Shown: in pieces, positions 7,276 to 15,336 of the stretch
Position numbering within the stretch: the first letter of the stretch is position 1
Layout: each line of letters begins with the position of its first letter
Source of the DNA: an uncultured Rhodospirillales bacterium
GTDB lineage: Bacteria > Pseudomonadota > Alphaproteobacteria > Acetobacterales > Acetobacteraceae
Length of the DNA: 18,947 bases
Direction of reading: 5' to 3'
Assembly: GCA_903844785.1 (NCBI GenBank)
Contig: CAIMVB010000061.1
Location: forward strand, 1 to 18,947
Notes under the pieces: generated by a model
The model's database searches: none
Told to the model about the DNA's origin: nothing
The model's input: only the letters and a program-made list of their open reading frames with translations
Made by a program: the position numbers and the translations under genes

Positions 7276-7734
7276 ATGATTGACCTGCGCGACCCGGCCG
7301 TGACCGCCGCGCAGGTCATTGCCGCGCTTGGCCTCTCTCCGCATCCCGAAGGCGGACATTACCGCGAAATCTGGCGCGATGCGCCGGAAGGGGGTGGGCG
7401 CGGCGCGGGCACGGCGATTTATTTCCTGCTGGCCGCCGATGAATTCAGCCATTGGCACCGCGTGGATGCCGCCGAAGCCTGGCATTGGTATGCGGGCGGC
7501 CCCCTTGCGCTGAGCCTTTCCGCTAATGGCCATGATGCGGAAGCCGTTCATCTCGGCCCCGATCTTTCCCGCCATCAGCGCCCCTTTGCCATGGTGCCGA
7601 AGGGCTGGTGGCAAAGCGCTGTCTCCCTTGGCCGCTGGACCCTTGTCGGCTGCACCGTCAGCCCCGCCTTTGATTTCGCCGGCTTTGAATTGGCGCCGCC
7701 CGATTGGCGCCCCACCCCAAGGGGAAGCACATGA
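7276..7734 (+). CDS. Cupin domain-containing protein (DUF985/Cupin_5)
   Basis: This 152-residue protein matches the DUF985 (Cupin_5) family. The sequence LGLSPHPEGGHYREIWRD at the N-terminus is its signature. TAIYFLLAADEFSHWHRVDAAEAWHWYAGG, in the middle, carries the cupin metal-ligand histidines. VPKGWWQSAVSLGRWTLVGCTVSPAFDFAGFE is the conserved C-terminal block. The catalytic role of the family is not well defined. The gene starts 6 nt after the GST stop, and its own stop overlaps the next ATG (ATGA), so it is the middle cistron of a GST-cupin-methyltransferase unit. Confidence 0.88.
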   Translation: MIDLRDPAVTAAQVIAALGLSPHPEGGHYREIWRDAPEGGGRGAGTAIYFLLAADEFSHWHRVDAAEAWHWYAGGPLALSLSANGHDAEAVHLGPDLSRHQRPFAMVPKGWWQSAVSLGRWTLVGCTVSPAFDFAGFELAPPDWRPTPRGST

Positions 7735-8336
7735 GCACCAGTCTCGCCTGGGATGAACGCTACCAGAATGGCGGCTTTGAATTTGGCGAAGCGCCGAACC
7801 TTTATCTGCAATCCCAGGCACATCGCCTGCGCCCGGGGATGCGTGCGCTGGCAGTTGGGGATGGTGAAGGGCGCAATGGGGTCTGGCTGGCGGCGCAGGG
7901 GCTTCAGGTCACCTCGGTTGATTGGTCCGGCGTTGGGCTTACCAAGGCGGCCTCGCTTGCCCGGCATCGTGGCGTTGCGCTGCAAACCATCACCGCGGAT
8001 GTCGCGGCCTGGGATTGGCCCCGCGCGCATTATGATCTGATCGCATGGATTTACCTGCATTTGCCGCCGGAAGACCGCGCGCGGGCCACACAGGGCGCGC
8101 TCGCCGCACTCGCCCCCGGTGGCTTGCTGGTGCTGGAATGCTTCACCCCCGCCCAGGAAGGAAGGCGCAGCGGTGGCCCCAAGATGCGGGAATTGCTCTG
8201 GAGTCGCTTGATCGTCGAAGAATGCTTCGCTGGGCTTGAAGTGTTGGAATTGCTGGAAGGCACCGTGCTGCTGGATGAAGGCCCGCGCCATCAAGGCCAT
8301 GCGGAGGTGGTGCGCGCCCTGCTGCGAAAGTCTTAA
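7731..8336 (+). CDS. Class I SAM-dependent methyltransferase (TehB-like)
   Basis: This 201-residue methyltransferase starts [20 protein letters not shown], as in small TehB/thiopurine-methyltransferase-like proteins. Motif I is degenerate ([19 protein letters not shown]), followed by [14 protein letters not shown]. The catalytic-domain core is [16 protein letters not shown], with [16 protein letters not shown] after it. The ATG at 7731 overlaps the cupin stop and has AGGGGAAG just upstream, so it is favoured over a start at 7704. The substrate is unknown; detoxification by methylation of small nucleophiles is the usual inference for TehB relatives. Confidence 0.85.
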   Translation: MSTSLAWDERYQNGGFEFGEAPNLYLQSQAHRLRPGMRALAVGDGEGRNGVWLAAQGLQVTSVDWSGVGLTKAASLARHRGVALQTITADVAAWDWPRAHYDLIAWIYLHLPPEDRARATQGALAALAPGGLLVLECFTPAQEGRRSGGPKMRELLWSRLIVEECFAGLEVLELLEGTVLLDEGPRHQGHAEVVRALLRKS

Positions 8337-8413
8337 CGCGAAGCAATTATTCAATCAGCCGTCATAGCTTGCCCAAGGTTGTCCCCACCGGGGCGCAAGG
8401 TTACAAGGGAATC

Positions 8414-9076
8414 GTGCAACCCGCGCCGCTCATCACCCCGTCGCTTCTGGCCGCCGATTTCGCCAAACTCGGTGAGGAAGTGCGCGCCGTCACTGCGGCC
8501 GGGGCGGATTGGCTGCACCTCGACATCATGGATGGGCATTTCGTACCCAATATCTCCTTCGGGCCTGGGCTGATTAAGGCGCTCCGCCGCCACACCACCA
8601 TCCCCTTCGATGTGCATCTGATGATCGCGCCGGTGGATTCTTATTTGCAGGCTTTCGCCGATGCCGGGGCGGATCTGATTTCGCTGCACCCGGAAGCGGG
8701 CGCGCATTTGCACCGTTCGCTGCAAACCATCCGGGGCTTGGGCAAGAAAGCCGGCGTGGTGCTGAACCCCGCAACACCCATCGCCGCCATCGAACATGTG
8801 CTCGATCTTTGCGACCTTATTCTGGTCATGTCGGTCAATCCGGGCTTTGGTGGGCAGAGCTTCCTGGAAAGCCAATTGCCGAAAATCGAAAAGCTGCGCC
8901 GGCTGATTGAAGCTTCGGGCCGCGATATCCGCTTGCAGGTGGATGGCGGCGTCACGGCCAAAACCGCGCCGCTTTGTATCAACGCCGGGGCGGATGTGCT
9001 GGTGGCCGGCACCGCCGTTTTCGGCGCGCCGGATTACGCCGCCGCCATCAAGGCGTTGCGCGGGGGCGCGGCATGA
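8414..9076 (+). CDS. rpe: Ribulose-phosphate 3-epimerase
   Basis: Rpe interconverts D-ribulose 5-phosphate and D-xylulose 5-phosphate in the pentose phosphate pathway. The TIM-barrel protein has 220 residues, the normal length. It carries the standard motifs: [14 protein letters not shown] (strand 1), [19 protein letters not shown] (metal His and catalytic Asp), [22 protein letters not shown], and QVDGGV with the second catalytic Asp. GTG 8414 is preferred over a TTG at 8369 because AAGGGA (8405-8410) lies just upstream and the protein then begins at the family's usual place. The stop overlaps the heparinase-like ATG (ATGA). Confidence 0.95.
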   Translation: MQPAPLITPSLLAADFAKLGEEVRAVTAAGADWLHLDIMDGHFVPNISFGPGLIKALRRHTTIPFDVHLMIAPVDSYLQAFADAGADLISLHPEAGAHLHRSLQTIRGLGKKAGVVLNPATPIAAIEHVLDLCDLILVMSVNPGFGGQSFLESQLPKIEKLRRLIEASGRDIRLQVDGGVTAKTAPLCINAGADVLVAGTAVFGAPDYAAAIKALRGGAA

Positions 9077-10731
9077 TCAACCTGCTGCGCGGCGCCCGGC
9101 AGAAACTGGCAAGGCTTCGCCCGGTGCGCGTGCCCGATGCCCCTTCCCGCCCCTTCCGAGACCTTTGGCCCGGTGATGCTACGCGCGGCGCGCGGCTTTT
9201 GCGCGGGGAAGCGGATTTCGCCGGCACCATCCGCCCGATGCGGCTTTCCAGCGAAGGGGGCGAACCCTGGGGCGCCCTGGGCGCTTCGCCCGCTTGGCGC
9301 GCGGCGGCGCATGGCTTTGCCTGGATGCGCGATTTGCGCGCCCTGGGTACGGATGCAGCGCGGCTGCGTGCCCGTGCCTTGACGTCCGATTGGCTGCAGA
9401 TCGGCTGGGAAGAAGACATCGCCGATGCGCCCGAAGTGGTAGGCGGGCGCATTTCCGCCTGGCTTGGCCATTGGGATTTCTTCGCCGGCACCGCCGAAGA
9501 CGTATTTCGCCGCCAAGTGATGCAGCGCTTGGCGCAGGATGCACGGGATTTGGTGGGCGCCCTGCCGGCGGAAGACGAACATCGCGGCGCTTTGGTGGCG
9601 CTGAAGGGCGCGCTTGCCGCCGCCGTTGCCTTGGAAGAAGAAGCCTATCTGCAACGCGCCATCCGCTTTCTGCCCGCCGAAATTGAACGCCAATTCCTGC
9701 CCGATGGCGGGCATGTGGAACGCTCCCCAGCGCTGCAACTCGCCGCGCTGCAGGATCTGATTGAAATCCGCAACCTGCTGCATGGCGTGGGTGTGGAAGC
9801 GCCGCCGCATCTGCTGGCCGCGCTGGATCGTGCCGCGCCAGCGCTCCGCCTGTTCCGCCATGGTGATGGCGGCCTCGCGCTTTTCAATGGTGCGCGGGAA
9901 GAAAGCTCTGCCCTGCTTGATCTGGTGCTGACACAAGGTCAGGCGCGCGGGCGCGGCGCCGTGGAATTGCCAGATACAGGCTTTCAGCGCCTGCAAGCCG
10001 GGCGCACGGTCATCATTATGGATGCAGGCGCGCCACCACGCGGGCGCGGGACCACCACCGGGCTTGGTGGCCTGCCAAGCGGTGCGGATCGGTCTGCCCA
10101 TGCCGGGACACTTTCCTTCGAAATGTCGATCGGCCGCGATCGGCTGATTGTGAATTGCGGCGCGGCCCCGGCGGGGGAGGAAGCCTGGCGCGATGCGCTA
10201 CGCGCCACCGCCGCCCATTCCACCCTGGTGCTGTCTGATACCAATTCCAGCGAACTTCGCCCCGAAGGCCTGGGCCGCAAGCCCGAGACGGTGGAGGCAG
10301 AACGCCAGGAAGCCACCGGCGCGCAATGGCTGGAAGTCAGCCATGATGGCTGGCGCGGCCCCTTCGGCGCAGTGCATCGCCGCCGGCTTTATTTGGCCGA
10401 ATCAGGCGATGATCTGCGCGGCGAAGATGTGCTGGAAATGCCGCCCGATGCGCCCGTGCCCATCTTCGTGGTGCGCTTTCACCTCCATCCCGCCGTCACG
10501 GCCAATCTGTTGCAGGATGAAAGTGCTGTGCTGTTGCGCCTTGCTTCCGGTGCCGGCTGGAAACTCCGCGCCAAGGGCGCCCGCCTGGCCTTGGAAGACA
10601 GCATCTATCTGGGCGGAGAGGCGCGGCGCAGCCTGCAAATCGTGCTTTACGCGGAAGAAAATGAGGTTTCGCTGCAATGGGCCATCACGCGCGTGAGCCT
10701 GCCCGGCGTGGCGGCGATCCCCAGCGCGTAA
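9073..10731 (+). CDS. Heparinase II/III family protein
   Basis: This 552-residue protein fits the bacterial heparinase II/III-like family. It has an alpha-helical N-terminal toroid (about residues 60-290, with [10 protein letters not shown] and [19 protein letters not shown]). A C-terminal beta-rich lyase domain includes [26 protein letters not shown] and [17 protein letters not shown]. The N-terminal domain would carry the catalytic Tyr/His. It probably cleaves an acidic polysaccharide, but the substrate is not predictable. No clear signal peptide is seen, so a periplasmic location is not supported. The start overlaps the rpe stop. From memory, an rpe-heparinase pair followed by purH is common in alphaproteobacteria; here a glycosyltransferase follows instead. 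Confidence 0.85.
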   Translation: MINLLRGARQKLARLRPVRVPDAPSRPFRDLWPGDATRGARLLRGEADFAGTIRPMRLSSEGGEPWGALGASPAWRAAAHGFAWMRDLRALGTDAARLRARALTSDWLQIGWEEDIADAPEVVGGRISAWLGHWDFFAGTAEDVFRRQVMQRLAQDARDLVGALPAEDEHRGALVALKGALAAAVALEEEAYLQRAIRFLPAEIERQFLPDGGHVERSPALQLAALQDLIEIRNLLHGVGVEAPPHLLAALDRAAPALRLFRHGDGGLALFNGAREESSALLDLVLTQGQARGRGAVELPDTGFQRLQAGRTVIIMDAGAPPRGRGTTTGLGGLPSGADRSAHAGTLSFEMSIGRDRLIVNCGAAPAGEEAWRDALRATAAHSTLVLSDTNSSELRPEGLGRKPETVEAERQEATGAQWLEVSHDGWRGPFGAVHRRRLYLAESGDDLRGEDVLEMPPDAPVPIFVVRFHLHPAVTANLLQDESAVLLRLASGAGWKLRAKGARLALEDSIYLGGEARRSLQIVLYAEENEVSLQWAITRVSLPGVAAIPSA

Positions 10732-10756
10732 CCGCGCGCAAAGGCGCAAACGCCGC

Positions 10757-11869
10757 ATGAAAATCTGCTTCATCGCGAATGTGGATTTCGCCATGCGGCA
10801 TTTCATTTTGCCGCTGATGCGGGGTGCCCTCGCGCGTGGGCATGAAGTGGTTGGGCTTTGCGCCGAAGGCCCTTTGCTCGATGCACCGCGCGCCGAGGGC
10901 TTCAGGATCGAAGCCATGCCCATGGCGCGCAGCATGAATCCCCTGGTGCAATTCAAGGCCTATCAGGCTGTGCGGGATTTTCTCAAACGCGAAAATTGCG
11001 ACCTTGTGCATGCGCATATGCCAATCAGCGGGCTGATCGGCCGTGCGGCAGCGCGGGCCGCAGGCGTGCCCCGCATTGCCTATACCTGCCATGGCTTTCT
11101 ATTTAATCAGCCCGGCCCCTGGTGGCGCCGCAGCTTGGCCTTGCAGCTTGAACGCGCCGCCGGGCGCATCACAGATATTTATTTGACCGTCAGTGAAGAA
11201 GAAGCCGCCGATGCGCGCCGGCTTGGCATTCACCCTGAAGCCACGGCGGTGCTGAATGGGCGCGCGCCCGCGCAATTCCATCCTGATCCGGAAGCACGGC
11301 AGATGCTCCGCGCTGAATTAGGCGCGCATCCGGATGATTGCGTGATCATCGCCGTCTCGCGCCTCGTGCGTCACAAGGGTTTTCCCGAGCTTCTGCAAGC
11401 CATGGAAGCAACACCGGCCAATGCGCGGCTTTGGGTGGTGGGCGAACGGCTCGCTTCCGACCATGGCGAGGATATGGAGCCCTATTTCACCCGCGCTGCC
11501 GCCACGCTTGGCCCGCGCCTTTCCAGGCTGGGCTATCGGCATGATGTGGCAAGGCTGCTGGCGGCGGCGGATGTGTTTTGCCTGCCCTCCCATTTTGAAG
11601 GGCTGCCGATGAGCGTGATTGAAGCCATGCTGACCGGCCTGCCCGTGGTCGCCACCGATATTCGCGGCCCGCGCGAACAGGTGGTGTCAGGTGAAACGGG
11701 GCTGCTGGTGCCCCCCGCAACGGTGCCCCCCTTGGCCGAGGCCTTATCGCGCCTGGCCACCGATGCAGCGCTCCGGCACCGCATGGGCGAAGCGGCGCGC
11801 ATGCGCGCGCTGGAACGCTTTGATGAAGCGAAAATCATCGCCCGCACGTTGGATTTGCTGGGCTTATAG
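10757..11869 (+). CDS. Glycosyltransferase family 4 protein
   Basis: This is a 370-residue GT-B fold, retaining glycosyltransferase of the GT4 type. The N-terminal acceptor domain has MKICFIANVDFAMRHFILPL, VHAHMPISGLIGRAAAR and YTCHGFLFN. The C-terminal nucleotide-sugar domain has AVSRLVRHKGFPELLQA. Its E-x7-E signature is FEGLPMSVIEAMLTGLPVVATD. GETGLLVPP is typical of the family. It is likely membrane-associated and adds a sugar to a lipid-linked or capsular glycan. It starts 25 nt after the heparinase-like gene. A 4-bp stem (10743-10754) lies in that gap and no strong Shine-Dalgarno is visible. Pairing with a polysaccharide lyase hints at a surface-glycan role. Confidence 0.88.
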   Translation: MKICFIANVDFAMRHFILPLMRGALARGHEVVGLCAEGPLLDAPRAEGFRIEAMPMARSMNPLVQFKAYQAVRDFLKRENCDLVHAHMPISGLIGRAAARAAGVPRIAYTCHGFLFNQPGPWWRRSLALQLERAAGRITDIYLTVSEEEAADARRLGIHPEATAVLNGRAPAQFHPDPEARQMLRAELGAHPDDCVIIAVSRLVRHKGFPELLQAMEATPANARLWVVGERLASDHGEDMEPYFTRAAATLGPRLSRLGYRHDVARLLAAADVFCLPSHFEGLPMSVIEAMLTGLPVVATDIRGPREQVVSGETGLLVPPATVPPLAEALSRLATDAALRHRMGEAARMRALERFDEAKIIARTLDLLGL

Positions 11870-11876
11870 CGGAATG

Positions 11877-11895
11877 GCGGCGCCAAAGACGCCGC
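11877..11895. terminator. Possible bidirectional hairpin between convergent genes
   Basis: GCGGCG (11877-11882) pairs with CGCCGC (11890-11895) around a 7-nt loop. It lies in the 33-bp gap between the convergent glycosyltransferase and hydratase genes. No T-tract follows on either strand, so it would be a weak terminator at best. Confidence 0.3.
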
Positions 11896-11902
11896 TTATC
11901 AG

Positions 11903-12697
11903 TCAGGTCGAAGCCATCCGCATGCTTACCACACCAAGCGCTCCGAAATCCGCCACCACCTCATCACCCGGCAAGATCTCAAGCGGCACAACGCAAGTGC
12001 CCGTGGTGACAATCTGCCCCGCCGCCAGCGTCACGCCATGGCGCGACAATTCATTGGCAATCCAGGTCAGCGCAATCCTGGGATCACCGAGCACATTGGC
12101 ACCCACACCTTCCCGTTCATAACGCTTGCCAACGCGCCCAATTACGCGATGCTGGGCAAGGTCCATCCCGCGCCAATAAGCGGGCGCTTCAGGCCCCAGC
12201 ACGAATTGATGCGCGCAAGCATTATCCGCGATCAGTTGCGGCGCACCCGCAGTAACAAAATCCGCAAAGCGCGAATCAGGCACCTCAATCCCCAGATGCA
12301 GCGCGGCTACCGCATTCAAGACTTCGTCCATGGAATAAGGCTTTTCGCGCGGCAGGATGGAATGGCCGATGCGAAAGGCGAATTCCGCTTCCGCCACCGC
12401 CATGCGATTGGCGCCGAAGGGCAGTATGGCACCATTCGGATAGACCATTTCCGCCAATATCCTGCCGGCAAGCGGCCCATCCACACCGATATGCTTCTGC
12501 CCCGCGCTGCTGGTCGCGGCGATTTTCCAGCCCCACAAAGGCTTCGCGCTTAACCTTTCTAGCTGCGCCTGGATCGCATAGCCTTCTAGCCGAGATCGCG
12601 GGCAGAGCGCCTTAGGCAAGGCGCCCAGAACCTGACCCGCGCGCCAATGCGTCACCAAAAGCCGAGAGGCTTCTTGAGCTTGCGTCAGATCCATCAT
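11903..12697 (-). CDS. 2-keto-4-pentenoate hydratase / fumarylacetoacetate hydrolase family protein
   Basis: This 264-residue protein resembles MhpD/HpaH-type 2-oxopent-4-enoate hydratases of the FAH superfamily, which act late in meta-cleavage of aromatic compounds. Supporting segments are LWGWKIAATSSAGQKHIGV near residue 55, the metal-binding AEAEFAFRIGHSI (Glu pair), LHLGIEVPDSRF, and the C-terminal TTGTCVVPLEILPGDEVVADFGALG. Two adjacent ATGs (12697 and 12694) are possible. AGGGGA ends 2 nt before the first and 5 nt before the second, so the second may be used. It lies 48 nt downstream of the epoxide hydrolase gene in the same direction, suggesting a small catabolic operon. The substrate is inferred only from the family. 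Confidence 0.83.
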   Translation of the reverse strand: MMDLTQAQEASRLLVTHWRAGQVLGALPKALCPRSRLEGYAIQAQLERLSAKPLWGWKIAATSSAGQKHIGVDGPLAGRILAEMVYPNGAILPFGANRMAVAEAEFAFRIGHSILPREKPYSMDEVLNAVAALHLGIEVPDSRFADFVTAGAPQLIADNACAHQFVLGPEAPAYWRGMDLAQHRVIGRVGKRYEREGVGANVLGDPRIALTWIANELSRHGVTLAAGQIVTTGTCVVPLEILPGDEVVADFGALGVVSMRMAST

Positions 12698-12745
12698 CGT
12701 CCCCTGAAAAATTCACTTCAATAAACCACACACCAACACGCACCA

Positions 12746-13894
12746 TCAGCGCAATGGCCGGAAAAACGCCTGGATTTCACGCGCCAGCACTTCAGGCTGT
12801 TCCATCGCCGCGAAATGCCCGCCTTTCGGCATCACGCTCCAGCGGCGGATATCCGTATAGGTGCGTGCGGCGAGTGATTGCGGCGGGCGCAGAATTTCCT
12901 TCGGGAATTGGCAGTAGCCCATCGGCACATCAACCGTGCCGGGGATCGGCCAAGGGCCATGCATGCGCGCGTAATAGGGATGGAAACTCGCGCCAATGCA
13001 GCCCGTAAACCAATAGAGCGAGATATTGGCCAGCATCCTGTCGCGATTGACGGCACTTTCTGGACTGCCGTTATTATCAGTCCAGATCTTGAATTTTTCC
13101 GCGATCCAGGCGGCAAGACCGGCGGGTGAATCCGTCAGGCCAAAGGCGAGCGTTTGCGGGCGCGTGCCTTGAATCCATTGATAGCCTGTTTCTTCCTTCA
13201 GGAATTCCGAAAGCTCCGCCAGATAACGTCGCTCGGCTTCATCCTGCGTCTGCACCAGCGCGGGATCGCGCCGCACCGCGAGCAAATTCAGGTGAATCCC
13301 AAGCAGCTTTTCCGCATGCACCGCCCCCAGCCGAGACGATACAAAGCCGCCCCAATCTCCGCCCTGCGCGCCGAAGCGCCGGTAGCCAAGGACGTCCGTC
13401 ATCAAATCCGCCAGGCAATCGGCAATGGCTTCCAGGCTGAACCGCGCCTGCCCCGGCTGGAAGGACAAGCCATAGCCCGGCAAGGATGGTGCGACGATGG
13501 TGAAGGCATCCTTGGGATCGCCACCGAAGCGGGAAGGCTCGGTCAGCCGCGGAATGAGATCGAGGAATTCAAACACCGATCCCGGCCAACCATGCGAAAG
13601 CAGCAGCGGCATAGGGTTTGGCCCTTCGCCCCGCACATGCAGGAAATGCAAATCAATGCCGTGAAGTTTGGTGCGGAATTGCGGAAAGGCGTTCAGCGCA
13701 GCTTCCTCGGCGCGCCAATCAAAACCCTGCTGCCAATAGGCCAGCAGATCGCGCAAATAGGCGACGCTTGTGCCGTATTTCCAGGGCGCTTCCGGCGCTT
13801 CATCCGGCAGGCGCGTCAACGCCAGGCGGGTTTGCAAATCCTGCAGCGCCGCATCGGGTATTTGCAGGCGAAATGGGGTTGCAGTGGCGGTCAT
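12746..13894 (-). CDS. Epoxide hydrolase (alpha/beta hydrolase with EHN domain)
   Basis: This 382-residue protein opens epoxides to vicinal diols. It has the epoxide hydrolase N-terminal (EHN) domain, starting at PFRLQIPDAALQDLQTRL. The oxyanion-hole motif HGWPGS is at residues 101-106, and the nucleophile D180 sits in QGGDWGGF. The catalytic His is H360 in GGHFAAMEQP. Tyrosines that activate the epoxide are likely in YWFTGCIGASFHPYY. ATG 13894 is chosen over the track start six codons upstream because GAGGAGG lies 6 nt before it. It is divergent from the small cupin at 13986 and precedes the hydratase gene. The natural substrate is unknown. Confidence 0.9.
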   Translation of the reverse strand: MTATATPFRLQIPDAALQDLQTRLALTRLPDEAPEAPWKYGTSVAYLRDLLAYWQQGFDWRAEEAALNAFPQFRTKLHGIDLHFLHVRGEGPNPMPLLLSHGWPGSVFEFLDLIPRLTEPSRFGGDPKDAFTIVAPSLPGYGLSFQPGQARFSLEAIADCLADLMTDVLGYRRFGAQGGDWGGFVSSRLGAVHAEKLLGIHLNLLAVRRDPALVQTQDEAERRYLAELSEFLKEETGYQWIQGTRPQTLAFGLTDSPAGLAAWIAEKFKIWTDNNGSPESAVNRDRMLANISLYWFTGCIGASFHPYYARMHGPWPIPGTVDVPMGYCQFPKEILRPPQSLAARTYTDIRRWSVMPKGGHFAAMEQPEVLAREIQAFFRPLR

Positions 13895-13985
13895 GCTGGC
13901 CTCCTCACACAAGGGAAAAGCAGCTTGGCAGCGGGCAGACGCCAGGGCTAGCCTGCCAAATCATCGCACCCAGAAAGGCCAAGAC

Positions 13986-14249
13986 ATGACCCGGGATGAA
14001 TTCGAAGCGGATCTGCTGAAGCAGGGCTATGGCGTTTTTTATGGCGGCTTCCGGGCCGGGCTTGAAAACCCGGAACATACGCATCCCTGGGATGCGCGTC
14101 TGTTCATTCTGGGCGGCGAGATCACCATCACCCAGGATGGCAAGGCAATTTGCTATCGCGCCGGCGATACTTGCGCGGTGGCGGCCAATTACCCGCATGC
14201 AGAACAAGTGGGCCCAAGAGGCGTTGCCTTCATGTCGGGGCGCAAATAA
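13986..14249 (+). CDS. Small cupin domain protein
   Basis: This 87-residue protein is essentially one cupin barrel. HTHPWDARLFILGGEITIT forms cupin motif 1, with two histidines and a downstream acidic residue. AGDTCAVAANYPHAEQVG forms motif 2 with the third histidine, consistent with a metal-binding pocket. The ATG at 13986 follows GAAAGG by about 7 nt. It is divergent from the epoxide hydrolase gene with a 91-bp gap, which may hold promoters for both. Whether it is an enzyme or a ligand sensor cannot be decided from sequence. Confidence 0.78.
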   Translation: MTRDEFEADLLKQGYGVFYGGFRAGLENPEHTHPWDARLFILGGEITITQDGKAICYRAGDTCAVAANYPHAEQVGPRGVAFMSGRK

Positions 14250-14287
14250 GCCGCATCGCACAGGGAAGCGTATTCGAAGGAAGAAGT

Positions 14288-14362
14288 TGGTTGGGGCGCC
14301 AGGATTCGAACCTGGGAATGGCGGTACCAAAAACCGCTGCCTTACCGCTTGGCGACGCCCCA
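14288..14362 (-). tRNA. tRNA-Gln (anticodon UUG)
   Basis: The minus strand folds into a complete 75-nt cloverleaf with an encoded CCA end (14290-14288). The acceptor is TGGGGCG/CGCCCCA, the D arm GCCAAGCGGTAAGGC, the anticodon arm GCGGT-TTTTGGT-ACCGC, and the T arm CCAGG-TTCGAAT-CCTGG. The anticodon TTG (14330-14328) reads CAA/CAG. The U1-A72 pair and A73 suit the Glu-tRNA(Gln)/GatCAB route (known recognition rule). The 5' end is only 6 nt downstream of repeat copy C. Confidence 0.95.
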
Positions 14363-14368
14363 AGCGTG

Positions 14369-14422
14369 GAGCATTTTCAAGCCAAGTGGAGCCACTTGGC
14401 GATTAGGAAAATGCGACCAAAC
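14369..14422 (-). repeat. 54-nt palindromic repeat, copy C
   Basis: On the minus strand the arms are identical to copies A and B. The outer arms occupy 14414-14407 and 14378-14371, and the inner arms 14400-14393 and 14388-14381. The apical loop is GCTC, and the internal loop is CTAATC instead of CGAGTC. It lies in the 116-bp gap between the ispE stop and tRNA-Gln, oriented with the minus-strand genes. No other gene is visible in that gap. A run of six T on the plus strand (14425-14430) flanks its outer end. Confidence 0.85.
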
Positions 14423-14478
14423 ACTTTTTTAGTCCAAGTCCAACGCACCTAGGCTCGAAGGATGGCGCCTAATAGCCT

Positions 14479-15336
14479 TCAAAAGGTGGCGCCGTGAAGC
14501 CCCCCTCCCCAACACCACCATTCGGGCGGTAGCGCCGCCGCCGCCGCCGCCGCCGCCGCCGGTTGGGGGAAGATGCCAAAACAGGTCGCGCCGGAACCGC
14601 TCATGCGCGCCAAAAGGCAGCCGGGGCTTGCGGAAATCGCCGCCAAAACCTCGGCAATCTTGGGGCAGAGGCTGATCGCCGGTGCCTCCAAATCATTGCT
14701 CATTCGTGCCAAATCCGCCGCCATGGCCGAGGCATTGCCCCAGCCCACCGGCAAGTTTGCGCGCGGTGAAAAGCCGCCCTGACGGGCGCGGAACACTGCA
14801 GGCGTCGCCAAAGCCTCACGCGGATTCGCCAGCAGCAGGCCGAAGCGCGGCAGGCTGGGCGCGGGGCCCAGCACCTCCCCCACCCCCTCCATCCGGGCGG
14901 GGCGAGAAGCGATACAAACCGGCACATCCGCGCCAAGCTTCACGCCAAGCGCGGCCAAGCGTTCATCCGGCCACCCAAGCCCCCAAAGCCGATTAAGCGC
15001 GCGCAGGCTGGCCGCCGCATCGGCGCTGCCGCCGCCAATGCCGCTCGCCACCGGCAGGCGCTTCAGTAGATGCAGTAGCGCCTGGCCTTCCAGCCCAGCC
15101 TCAGTGGCCAAGGCCCTTGCTGCGCGCAGCACCAGGTTATCGGGTTCAGCGGCCAGGGCCGCGCTTTCCGCGCCTTCAATCGCGAGCGACAGGATTTCGC
15201 CGGAACAGGCGCTGACGCTGTCCCCCATATCGGCAAACACCACCAGACTATCCAGCAGATGGTAGCCATCCGCCCGGCGCCCCGTGACATGCAGGAACAG
15301 ATTGACCTTGGCTGGGGCCGCTTCAAAAATTTTCAG
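14479..15336 (-). CDS. ispE: 4-diphosphocytidyl-2-C-methyl-D-erythritol kinase, probable CTG start
   Basis: IspE phosphorylates CDP-methylerythritol in the MEP isoprenoid pathway. Reading from CTG 15336 gives 285 residues, the normal length. The N-terminus is then [20 protein letters not shown], which puts the conserved lysine at K10 as in E. coli IspE. The GHMP-kinase ATP motif [14 protein letters not shown] is at about 95-108, the catalytic Asp is D137 in LGADVPVC, and the C-terminal glycine motif is GSGATCFG. No ATG, GTG or TTG exists in frame before codon 32 (GTG 15243), which lies past the essential lysine. GGAG (15348-15345) is 8 nt before the CTG, and CTGA overlaps the upstream TPR stop. 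ATT 15330 is an alternative start. A nine-alanine tract lies near the C-terminus. Confidence 0.9.
   Translation of the reverse strand: MKIFEAAPAKVNLFLHVTGRRADGYHLLDSLVVFADMGDSVSACSGEILSLAIEGAESAALAAEPDNLVLRAARALATEAGLEGQALLHLLKRLPVASGIGGGSADAAASLRALNRLWGLGWPDERLAALGVKLGADVPVCIASRPARMEGVGEVLGPAPSLPRFGLLLANPREALATPAVFRARQGGFSPRANLPVGWGNASAMAADLARMSNDLEAPAISLCPKIAEVLAAISASPGCLLARMSGSGATCFGIFPQPAAAAAAAAALPPEWWCWGGGLHGATF
14534..14560. repeat. (GCC)9 trinucleotide repeat within ispE
   Basis: Nine uninterrupted GCC units on the plus strand encode a run of nine alanines (all GCG codons) near the IspE C-terminus, between the GSGATCFG motif and PPEWW. Slippage would change length in steps of one residue without a frameshift. 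Confidence 0.85.

Noticed and set aside
8380..8400. CCCC/GGGG hairpin before rpe as a terminator
   Set aside because: It has only a 4-bp stem with a 3-nt loop and no T-run, which is too weak to call.
6910..10101. Long minus-strand open frames at 6910-7821, 7575-8354 and 9034-10101
   Set aside because: They mirror GST, cupin, methyltransferase and heparinase genes with clear family motifs on the plus strand. Their translations are Arg/Pro/His-rich shadows.
13154..13951. Plus-strand open frames inside the epoxide hydrolase, hydratase and TPR genes (12038-12553, 13154-13951, 15932-16738)
   Set aside because: They are antisense to genes with recognisable catalytic or repeat motifs and have low-complexity translations.
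14029..14406. Plus-strand open frame containing a VGAPGFEPG-like peptide
   Set aside because: That peptide is the usual false translation of the reverse strand of a tRNA; the cloverleaf of tRNA-Gln explains it.
14288..14422. Derivation of the repeat from tRNA-Gln, because both contain TCGCCAAG
   Set aside because: The shared stretch is only about 8-9 nt, absent as such in the anticodon and T arms, and expected by chance between neighbours of this size.
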